In this document: in pieces, positions 1-6,268 of the stretch | Layout of the letters: every line of letters starts with the position of its first letter | How positions within the stretch are numbered: the stretch's first letter is position 1 | DNA from: Alphaproteobacteria bacterium | Lineage (GTDB): Bacteria; Pseudomonadota; Alphaproteobacteria; UBA2966 | NCBI GenBank assembly: GCA_021296255.1 | Contig: JAGWAU010000006.1 | Span: 111,423 to 175,422 of the forward strand | DNA length: 64,000 nt | Direction of reading: 5' to 3' | Translations under genes and position numbers: made by a program | The notes under the pieces: generated by a model | The model's input: the letters and a program-made list of their open reading frames with translations, nothing else | Told to the model about the DNA's origin: nothing | Database searches by the model: none

Positions 1-867
1 GGAAGGGAGGTCCTGCTGTCGGCCGGCGCGACAGCGTCGCCGCACCTGCTCGAGCTGTCGGGCGTCGGCGACGCGGGACTCCTCAGATCGCACGGCATCC
101 CGGTGGTGCGCGACTTGCCCGCGGTCGGGGAGAACCTCTCGGACCATCTGCACAACCGGCTCAACTTCGAAACCACGCACCCCGTCACGGCCAACGACAT
201 CGTACGCAGCGCTCGGCACGCGGCCCGGCAGTTGCTCCGCTACGTCCTGCACCGGGACGGGATCTTCTCGACGCCCACCTTCAAGGTACAGGCCTTCGTG
301 CGCTGCCACCCGGAGGCGCAATTCCCGGACGCCCGGATCCAATGCGCCCTGTCGAGCGGCACGAGCCGCTATGCCCGGGACCTCGACCGCTTTCCCGGCT
401 TCCACATCGGGTCCTATTATCTGTGGCCGGAGTCGCGGGGCTCCATCCACCTGAAATCCGCCGATCCAGAGGAACGGCCGAAGATCCAGGTCAACTATCT
501 GGCGCATCTCCGCGACCGGGAAACCACCGTGCTCGCCTTCAAGAAGTCGCGGGAGATCGCGGCGCAACCCGCCTTGCGGAAGGTGATCGTGCGGGAGACC
601 CGCCCGGGGCCGGAGGCCGTGACCGACGACGAGATCCTCGACTACATCATGCGGACCGGCGAGACCTCTTGGCATCCCGTCGGCACCTGCCGCATGGGCT
701 CCGATCCGGAATCGGTCGTCGACGAGGAGCTCCGGGTCCGCGGGCTGGATGGCCTCCGCGTCGTCGACGCCTCGGTGATGCCGCATCAGATTTCGAGCAA
801 CACCAATATTCCGACCATCATGATCGCCGAGCGCGCGGCGGACCTGATCCGGCGGAACCCGACATAG
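1..867 (+). CDS. GMC-family oxidoreductase (choline dehydrogenase-like), 3' part
   Basis: The reading frame is open from the first base, so the N-terminal FAD-binding Rossmann half lies outside the window. The visible 288 residues hold the GMC signature 2 region near the start (LLSAGATASPHLLELSGVG) and the C-terminal substrate domain. Near the end, SWHPVGTCRMG carries the active-site His and PHQISSNTNIPTIMIAE carries the second catalytic position (Asn). Family members are flavoproteins that oxidise alcohols such as choline or polyethylene glycol. The substrate cannot be told from this part. The gene ends about 105 bases before the selenoprotein candidate on the same strand, so co-transcription is possible but not shown. 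Confidence 0.93.
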   Translation, partial: GREVLLSAGATASPHLLELSGVGDAGLLRSHGIPVVRDLPAVGENLSDHLHNRLNFETTHPVTANDIVRSARHAARQLLRYVLHRDGIFSTPTFKVQAFVRCHPEAQFPDARIQCALSSGTSRYARDLDRFPGFHIGSYYLWPESRGSIHLKSADPEERPKIQVNYLAHLRDRETTVLAFKKSREIAAQPALRKVIVRETRPGPEAVTDDEILDYIMRTGETSWHPVGTCRMGSDPESVVDEELRVRGLDGLRVVDASVMPHQISSNTNIPTIMIAERAADLIRRNPT

Positions 868-972
868 CCCGCCGTCAAGATGAACCGATGTGCGCCGCCC
901 GGACCGTGGCTTTATCCGACGGCAAAAATCAGTATATTCCAGGTCGCTAATATCGAGATGGAGGAGACGGTA

Positions 973-2271
973 ATGGCACGTTGGGAAGAGCTTCCGGAGT
1001 ACGAACGGGAATATCTCGCCGGGCTGCGGCTGCCCGAGTTCGACCATACGCCGTGGACCCCCGCCAAGCCGCTGTCGGAAAGGCGAATCGCGCTGATCTC
1101 GACCGCCGGTATCGAGCGCCGGGGCGACAAGCCCTACCCGTTCTTTTCCGGTGAGTTCCGCCTGATTCCGACCGACGTCGACCCGAGCGAGCTGGTGATG
1201 AGTCACCTGTCGCCGAACTTCGACCGCACGGGCTTCCAACAGGACATCAACGTGGTCATTCCCATCGACCGCATGCGCGAACTGGAGGCCGAGGGCTTCA
1301 TCGGGTCGGTGGCGAAGTTCCATTACGCCTTCATGGGCGGGAGCCAGCCCCAGGACATGGAACCCCACGTGCCGGAGCTCGCCAGGCTGCTGCGCGGAGA
1401 CGAAGTCGACACGGTGCTGATGTGCCCCGTCTGACCCCGCTGCACGCGCGCCGTCGGCGCGCTAGGCCACTATCTGGAGCGTGAAGGAATCGCCACGTCG
1501 AGCATCAGCCTAGTGCGTTTCCAAACGGAAAAGATGAGGCCGCCGCGAGCGCTGTGGGTGCCCTTCGAATTGGGACGCCCCTTCGGCACGCCGAACGATC
1601 CGGAGTTTCAGACCAAGGTGCTGAAGGCGCTGCTCGGGACACTGGAACCGGAGAACGGCCCGGTCCTGGCGGACTTCGACGAGGACGCGCCGCCGTCCCC
1701 GGCCGATACCGGCGACGATCAGGAGGCCTGGGCGTGCCCGATCGAGCTGCAGGCCCCGCCGCCGCAAACGAAAGGCGACGACGACGCCCTGGAACAGGCG
1801 TTGCTGCGCGAGATCGGCCAGCTTCGTCCCTGGTACGAACTGTCGGTCGAGCAGCGCGGACGCACGACCGTCGGCGTCAGCCCCCTCGATATCGAGGGCA
1901 ACGCCCGGTACATCGCGGCGTTCCTGGGCGATGAGTGGCCCGACTCCCCGTCGGAAGACATGAGCGCGACGGTGGCCCTCAAGCACGCGTTCGAGGACAT
2001 GCGCGCGTGGTATTTCGAGGCGGTCGCCGCCCAGCCGGGACGGGTCACGGGGACCTCGACCCAGATCATCGACTGGTTCTGGCACGAAACGACCGCCGGC
2101 GCCGTGCTCAAGAAGCTCGACGAGGTGTGCCGGGAGAGCGACGACGAGGTGATGCAGGCCTTCGGCGGCTTCCTTCTGCTCCCCCGTTACGTGACGGGGT
2201 CGGTGGGCGACGGGTCGGACGGCCGCCGGAACGCCGAGTACGGAGACAATCCGGCGATTGCGGCGGAATGA
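973..2271 (+). CDS. GrdB/PrdB-type reductase, probable selenoprotein (Sec at residue 154, TGA 1432-1434)
   Basis: Two open stretches in one frame are separated only by TGA at 1432-1434. Residues before it (DINVVIPIDRMRELEAEGF, YAFMGG, DTVLMCPV) and after it (PRCTRAVGALGHYLE, EGIATSSISLVR, RPFGTPNDPEFQTKVL) together match the layout of the D-proline reductase PrdB / glycine reductase GrdB family. In that family this position is selenocysteine within a U-x-x-C motif, here U-P-R-C. A GC-rich hairpin follows the TGA at SECIS distance. The start ATG 973 has GGAGG 8 bases upstream. The full product would be 432 residues, with roughly 170 more at the C-terminus than clostridial PrdB. Family members reduce C-N bonds by selenoether chemistry, but the substrate here is unknown. 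Selenocysteine machinery (selABCD) is not in the window. The alternative is a nonsense-mutated Cys homologue. Confidence 0.85.
1432..1463 (+). promoter_or_regulatory. UGA codon plus bacterial SECIS-like hairpin
   Basis: The TGA at 1432-1434 is followed by a perfect 7-bp stem, GCGCGCC (1446-1452) with GGCGCGC (1456-1462), closing a 3-nt loop GTC (1453-1455). The loop begins 18 bases after the TGA and its first base is G. Bacterial SECIS elements sit inside the coding region just downstream of the UGA, with a small apical loop that has a G among its first two bases, so spacing and loop both fit. Binding by SelB is inferred. Confidence 0.7.
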
Positions 2272-2336
2272 CGCCGCGGCGGCACGCCTGATCGACCTGC
2301 GACGGCGAGGACCACGAAGCGAAGGAGGCCCGAAGC

Positions 2337-2708
2337 ATGCCCATCGTCAGAGTGCAGATCCCGGAAGGGTATTCGAACGAGGTCAAGGACCGGATCGCGG
2401 ACGGGCTCCGCGACGCCATCAACGACTCCATCGACCCGGGCCAGAACGACCGCTTTCCCGAGACGCGCAAGTGGATCTATCCGGCGATCACGGAAGCCTA
2501 CGGCGAATTGGGCAAGGGCCTGCCGACGGTGACCATCGACACGCGGCCGGGACGGTCACGGGAGCAGAAGGACCTCTGCGCCAAGCTGATCTGCGACCTC
2601 TTTGAAAAGGTCATGGGGACACGCGACGTCTACGTCCTGCTGCGCACCACGGAGACGGGGGATCACCTCGCCGGCGGGACGGCGCTGCCCGAGTGGAAGC
2701 CGGGTTAG
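2337..2708 (+). CDS. Tautomerase-superfamily protein, two fused 4-OT-like units
   Basis: The 123-residue product begins Met-Pro-Ile-Val, so Pro1 would be the catalytic base after Met removal, as in 4-oxalocrotonate tautomerase. The first beta-alpha unit covers about residues 2-30 and a second one starts near residue 62 (LPTVTIDTRPGRSREQKDLC). This gives the tandem layout seen in fused members such as malonate semialdehyde decarboxylase and cis-CaaD. GGAGG stands about 10 bases before ATG 2337. It lies 65 bases after the selenoprotein candidate on the same strand, so the two may share an operon. Tautomerisation or decarboxylation of a small oxo acid is plausible; the substrate is not known. 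Confidence 0.85.
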   Translation: MPIVRVQIPEGYSNEVKDRIADGLRDAINDSIDPGQNDRFPETRKWIYPAITEAYGELGKGLPTVTIDTRPGRSREQKDLCAKLICDLFEKVMGTRDVYVLLRTTETGDHLAGGTALPEWKPG

Positions 2709-2753
2709 GGCCGCTCGCCCGCGCCCCCGCCCGGAGCTTCGCCGCGGCAGCCG

Positions 2754-3455
2754 TCAAAAATTCTCGACCCAGGGGCGGAGCTCGATCTCCCAGGCCCAGG
2801 AACTGCGATCCTGCCGGAGGAAATGCAGGTAGCTCCGGGCGATGGCGTCCGGGTCGAGCATGCTGTCCGGATTGTCGGGCGGGTCCACTCGCTCGGGCCG
2901 GAGCGGATTGCGGATGCCGCCGTCGATGATGAAATGCCCGATGTGGATGCCCCTGGGGTGGAGCTCCCGCGCCATGCTCTGGGCCAAGCCCCGCAGGGCG
3001 AACTTGCCCATGGCGAACGAGGCGGACTGCACGTAACCCTTGACGCTGGCGGACGCCGCGGTGAACAGGATGGCGCCGTGACCGTTGGGCACCATGCGTT
3101 GCGCGGCCGCCTGCGCGACGAGGAAGCCGCCATAGGCCGTGACGAGAATCGCGTTCTTCGTGGCCTCGCGGTCGATCTCGACGAAGGGCCCGCGCACGCG
3201 GGCGCTCGGATTGTAGATCACGACGTCCGGATCGTTCCCTTCCAACGCCCCGAACAGCGCGTCCACGTCGCCCGGCGACATTGCGTCGCACTCGTGAGCC
3301 GTGGCGCCGGTTTCGGAGCAGAGTTCCGAGAGGTCATCGACGCTCCGGGCGGCGAGCGATACGGTCATGCCCTCCGACGACAGCAGGCGGGCCAGAGAGG
3401 CAGAGAGACCGGGGCCGACCCCGACGATCAGGGCGTGCTTGTAGGTGGGAACCAT
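2754..3455 (-). CDS. SDR-family protein with Tyr-to-Phe change at the catalytic site
   Basis: The 233-residue protein has the N-terminal Rossmann nucleotide motif (VGVGPGLSASLA, residues 12-23), an NPSA segment in place of NNAG, and Ser in TAASASVKG. The classical Tyr-x-x-x-Lys is replaced by Phe-x-x-x-Lys (SFAMGKFALRGLAQ). The C-terminal HFIIDGGI is typical of an SDR subgroup often annotated only as NAD(P)-dependent oxidoreductase. Without the Tyr, normal proton relay is doubtful, so it may bind a nucleotide without classical activity or use other chemistry. It is encoded opposite and convergent to the tautomerase gene. The intergenic gap on its 5' side carries gene remnants. Confidence 0.88.
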   Translation of the reverse strand: MVPTYKHALIVGVGPGLSASLARLLSSEGMTVSLAARSVDDLSELCSETGATAHECDAMSPGDVDALFGALEGNDPDVVIYNPSARVRGPFVEIDREATKNAILVTAYGGFLVAQAAAQRMVPNGHGAILFTAASASVKGYVQSASFAMGKFALRGLAQSMARELHPRGIHIGHFIIDGGIRNPLRPERVDPPDNPDSMLDPDAIARSYLHFLRQDRSSWAWEIELRPWVENF

Positions 3456-3605
3456 GACGGATGACCTCGTTTCGTTGAAATTGAAGCGAATTCTTCAGCA
3501 CCAACTCATGCCATCCGGACGCGGGAGCGGCAAGTCCCCTCCTCCAATGAGCGCACAGCCGGAAACCGAGGCCCTAGGCCTTCGGCACACTCTCGAGAGT
3601 GGTGT

Positions 3606-3710
3606 TTGCCGGTCGGCAAGGGCCTGCCAATGGCTGGGGAAAGCTATTGGACCGCAGCTACGTCCAGACCACCGCCCGTTACACACGCCTCGCCGATACC
3701 TTGTCTCTCG
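3606..3710 (+). pseudogene. Remnant of a tyrosine recombinase (phage integrase) C-terminus
   Basis: One frame from about 3638 reads GKLLDRSYVQTTARYTRLAD, which matches the conserved C-terminal box of tyrosine recombinases, normally LLGHSxVQTTxRYxHLAD. The preceding GKGLPM, normally contiguous with it, is in a different frame, so at least one frameshift separates them. The conserved His of the GH pair has become Arg and the His before the active Tyr region reads Arg. No full-length integrase surrounds it. It is a decayed fragment and a sign of an old integration event. No attachment site could be identified. Confidence 0.6.
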
Positions 3711-3934
3711 GCCTTAACGTCACCCAGCCCCTGCCTGAGCCGTTCGAGTATCAGTGCGGCAATTCGCCTTCCAGCTCGGGCAGAGCCTCCGGCGCCTTAT
3801 CCGGATAACGCGTCGAATCGCCCACAACCGCGCGGCATCCACCGGATCCGGAAGGACATGTCGACCGGCTCACAAAGGGAGCCGAGGGCACGCATGATCG
3901 TATCGACCTCATGAAGTCCGAAACGGAGTCGCGC

Positions 3935-3949
3935 CGGACCTCGGGTCCG
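3935..3949. repeat. Palindromic repeat copy 1 (GGACC-TCG-GGTCC core)
   Basis: A 6-bp stem CGGACC (3935-3940) and GGTCCG (3944-3949) flank the loop TCG. This is the same core, read on the other strand, as the copies at 4311 and 6232. It lies at the 3' end of the broken coiled-coil gene. Confidence 0.6.
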
Positions 3950-3959
3950 ACTCCGGCGC

Positions 3960-4234
3960 GGGTCGCGGCCGCTGATGGCCTCGCGCAGGCCTTCGAGCAG
4001 GCCCTCGAGCTTCGCCTGGCCATGCTCGACCGCCCGCAAGCGTCCGTCCAGACGCTACCGAAGCTCAGCAATCTCTCCGCGCAGGCCGTCGACCGCCTGC
4101 CGCGTTTCCTGGCGCAGCTCGTCAATGCGGGCGTTCAGGCGCTCGTCAAGCCGGGAGATGTCGGCCTTGAGCCAGGCGAACAGCCCGATCATCAACGCCG
4201 CGAGGGCGAGAAAGCCGCCGATCTCGATCATCAT
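3960..4234 (-). pseudogene. Small membrane coiled-coil protein gene interrupted by an in-frame TAG
   Basis: From ATG 4234 the frame encodes a single membrane segment (GGFLALAALMIGLFAWL) followed by a heptad-like, charged coiled coil (SRLDERLNARIDELRQETRQ). A TAG at 4055-4057 stops it, but the same frame continues directly with RLDGRLRAVEHGQAKLEGLL and EGLREAISGR, which is the expected end of this common hypothetical family. The codon before mutation could have been CAG, giving Gln in the coiled coil. It is therefore a nonsense-broken gene of about 90 codons, or else it makes a shorter 59-residue product. Its function is unknown. The stop codon lies in the most conserved part of the family. 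Confidence 0.6.
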
Positions 4235-4310
4235 GGCCGCCAGTGTCACCCCGCTCTCTTCCCGCCGCACCGCGCGCGGCTCGCCGGAAGCCCGCGCAAT
4301 TCGGGGTGGG

Positions 4311-4329
4311 GTCGGACCCGAGGTCCGAC
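4311..4329. repeat. Palindromic repeat copy 2
   Basis: GTCGGACC (4311-4318), loop CGA, and GGTCCGAC (4322-4329) form a perfect 8-bp stem. It stands next to the 3' end of the Rieske gene remnant, just as copy 3 stands next to the 3' end of the intact Rieske gene. Confidence 0.75.
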
Positions 4330-4339
4330 CTCAACGAAT

Positions 4340-4488
4340 TCAGCCTCCATTCCGCGGCGGCGACCGCAGCGAAGGACCGCTCGTGGTCCCTCAGCGCGTC
4401 GGATGAAGGCATCGCGCTCCGCGCTCTTGCAGGCCCGGCTTCCGCTGCGGCTGAAATCCGGGTGGATGTCTTGTCTGTCCGTGCTCAT
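4340..4488 (-). pseudogene. Internally deleted and frameshifted paralogue of the Rieske oxygenase gene at 6269-7720
   Basis: On the minus strand, ATG 4488 opens a frame reading MSTDRQDIHPDFSRSGSRA, close to the start of the intact gene (MSTQSDDAHLSFSRGRSQA). It then jumps directly to SAERDAFI, close to the last 30 residues of the intact gene (GAERDAFIEGALRDYERSF). A small indel follows and the frame shifts, with ALRDHERSFAAVAAAE appearing in another frame. The stop codon TAG has become TGG. All of the Rieske and catalytic domains are missing, so it is a dead remnant. Confidence 0.7.
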
Positions 4489-4543
4489 CCGTCGTGGCTT
4501 CGGCGTCTTCGCCGTCGGTCCACGAATCATTACGCTGACATGG

Positions 4544-4572
4544 CTGACTTCTCGCCACTGTTATCCTATAAA
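4544..4572 (+). promoter_or_regulatory. Candidate sigma70-type promoter for the flavin reductase-like gene
   Basis: CTGACT (4544-4549) and TATAAA (4567-4572) are 17 bases apart, and the next gene starts at 4603. The -35 box matches TTGACA only partly. This is a sequence match only. Confidence 0.4.
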
Positions 4573-4602
4573 CGCCGCGCATAAGCGAACATCGGGAGCA
4601 GC

Positions 4603-5319
4603 ATGATGGCACATTTCGATCCGAACGAAGTCGGCATGCGTCCGCCGCCGTTCAAACACACGGTCTACAACGCCCTCGTGGTGCCGCGGCCGATCGGCTG
4701 GATCAGCACAGTGAGCCCGGACGGCGACTTCAACCTGGCACCTTTCAGCTTCTTCGCGCAGGTCAGCGGTTCCCCGCCCTGCGTCATCTACTGCCCCAAC
4801 TACTTCAAGCCGGGGACCCGGGAGAGCAAAGACTCGCTCACCAACGCCGAGGACACCGGCGAGTTCGTCTACAACATGTGCACGGCCGAGCTCCTCGACC
4901 AGATGGTCGTCACATCCAAGCATTCGCCCCGGAACTTCGACGAGATGAAGGAGGCCGGGCTGGAGGGGGTGCCGTGCGAGAAGGTCGGGCCGCCGCGCCT
5001 GAAGAACTCTCCGATCGCCATGGAATGCAAGCACATGCAGACCATCGACATGCCCACGCCGCAGGACGGCAGCCGGGCCGCGATGGTCCTCGGTCACGTC
5101 GTCCAGATCCACGTCGCCGACGAGGTGATCACCGACGAGGGGCTGATCGACATGAGGAAGCTGCGCCCGGTGGGTCGCCTCGGCTACTACGACTACACCA
5201 TCGTCGAGCCGGAGAACATCTTCCCCTACAAGACCCCCGACGACGACCGTTTCCACGGCCACGAGTCGAAGGCCTGGGACGAGATCCAGCCGCGCGTCGA
5301 GGAGTTCGTGCAGGAGTGA
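4603..5319 (+). CDS. Flavin reductase-like domain protein (DIM6/NTAB family, FMN-binding split barrel)
   Basis: The 238-residue product shows the flavin reductase-like fold signature: VVPRPIGWISTVSPDGDFNLAPFSFFAQVSGSPPCVIY at residues 25-62, then NAEDTGEFVYNM. Proteins of this type bind FMN in a split barrel and either reduce free flavin or act as FMN-dependent oxidoreductases. Two ATG codons in tandem (4603 and 4606) follow a weak GGGAG. The stop overlaps the start of the hydrolase gene by 4 bases, so the two are translationally coupled. A reduced-flavin supply to an oxygenase is possible, but no flavin-dependent monooxygenase is adjacent. Confidence 0.85.
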   Translation: MMAHFDPNEVGMRPPPFKHTVYNALVVPRPIGWISTVSPDGDFNLAPFSFFAQVSGSPPCVIYCPNYFKPGTRESKDSLTNAEDTGEFVYNMCTAELLDQMVVTSKHSPRNFDEMKEAGLEGVPCEKVGPPRLKNSPIAMECKHMQTIDMPTPQDGSRAAMVLGHVVQIHVADEVITDEGLIDMRKLRPVGRLGYYDYTIVEPENIFPYKTPDDDRFHGHESKAWDEIQPRVEEFVQE

Positions 5320-6221
5320 TCTCGGCCAGGGACCCTCACCCGCGTCGGCGCGCCACCGTCCTCGGCCGCTCCATGGCCTACGTCGAGGCCGGGGCGGGGA
5401 GGTCCGTGGTGTTCCTACACGGAAACCCGACGTCGTCCTACCTGTGGCGAAACGTCATTCCGCACGTGGAGCCCGTGGCGCGCTGCATCGCGCCGGACCT
5501 CATCGGCATGGGGGATTCGGACAAGCTGCCGTCGTCCGACGACGAGGCCTACCGGTATGCCGTCCACCGGGACCATCTCGACGCGCTGATCGAGGCGCTC
5601 GACCTCGGCGGAGGGGTCGTCATGGTGGGCCAGGACTGGGGTTCGGTGCTGGCCTTCGACTGGGCGCGCCGCCACGCCGGCCGCATGGGCGGGATCGTCC
5701 ACTTCGAGGCCATCGTGACTCCCTTCACCTGGGAGGAATTCCCCGAGAATCCCGAGGCCGCGGACTCCACACGCCGCTGGTTCGAACGCCTGCGCTCTCC
5801 AGAGGGCGAGCGGATGATCCTCGAGGAGAACATGTTCGTGGAGACTCGCATCCCCTCGCGCACCCTGCGCCAGGTCACCGAAGAGGAGATGGATGTCTAC
5901 CGCCGGCCCTTCGCCGAGCCGGGAGAAGGCCGGCGCCCAACGCTGACCTGGGCGCGCAACCTGCCGGTCTCGGGCGAGCCGCCCGACGTCGTCGCCACGG
6001 TGGAGGCCAACGCCGCGTGGCTTCAGGAGACCCGGATTCCCAAAGTCTTCATCCGGGGCCGGCCGGGCGGCCTCATCCAGGGGCCGCGCATCGATTTCTG
6101 CCGGAATCTGCCCAATACGCGGGAGATCGTCGTTCCGGGAGTCCACTACATCCAGGAAGACAGCCCCGACGAGATCGGACAGGCGGTCGCCGACCTGGTC
6201 CGCGAGCTGGACGGCGGGTAG
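5316..6221 (+). CDS. Alpha/beta hydrolase, haloalkane dehalogenase-like (subfamily II pattern)
   Basis: Starting at GTG 5316, which overlaps the upstream TGA, the 301-residue protein begins VISARDPHP, a start typical of the DhaA/LinB group. The catalytic set is in place: HGNPTSSYLWRN with halide-stabilising Asn37, nucleophile Asp107 followed by Trp108 in VGQDWGS, catalytic acid Glu131 in HFEAIVTP, and His277 in VPGVHYIQEDSP. This matches the Asp-His-Glu plus Asn-Trp pattern of haloalkane dehalogenase subfamily II, which hydrolyses carbon-halogen bonds in the cytoplasm without a cofactor. The actual substrate is not shown by sequence. It ends at a palindrome that separates it from the convergent Rieske gene. 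Confidence 0.85.
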   Translation: MISARDPHPRRRATVLGRSMAYVEAGAGRSVVFLHGNPTSSYLWRNVIPHVEPVARCIAPDLIGMGDSDKLPSSDDEAYRYAVHRDHLDALIEALDLGGGVVMVGQDWGSVLAFDWARRHAGRMGGIVHFEAIVTPFTWEEFPENPEAADSTRRWFERLRSPEGERMILEENMFVETRIPSRTLRQVTEEEMDVYRRPFAEPGEGRRPTLTWARNLPVSGEPPDVVATVEANAAWLQETRIPKVFIRGRPGGLIQGPRIDFCRNLPNTREIVVPGVHYIQEDSPDEIGQAVADLVRELDGG

Positions 6222-6228
6222 AAGTTTT

Positions 6229-6253
6229 GGGGTCGGACCTGAGGTCCGATCCC
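6229..6253. terminator. Palindromic repeat copy 3, possible bidirectional terminator
   Basis: GGGGTCGGACC (6229-6239), loop TGA, and GGTCCGATCCC (6243-6253) form an 11-bp stem with one G-T pair. It follows a short TTTT and sits in the 47-base gap between two convergent genes. Position suggests a terminator, but the same core recurs elsewhere as a dispersed repeat. Confidence 0.5.
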
Positions 6254-6268
6254 AAATGAATTCGGCCC

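Noticed and set aside
1513..2271. A separate 252-residue hypothetical protein starting at ATG 1513 (actually GTG)
   Set aside because: It is in the same frame as the upstream gene, has no ribosome site, and its sequence is the natural continuation of the PrdB-like protein after the UGA.
3797..4039. An independent 80-residue minus-strand gene beginning at 4039
   Set aside because: It is the in-frame downstream part of the coiled-coil gene after the amber codon, followed by repeat-derived sequence.
4878..5315. An N-terminal extension of the haloalkane-dehalogenase-like protein from 4878
   Set aside because: It overlaps the flavin reductase-like gene and is Arg/Gly-rich; the family start fits GTG 5316.
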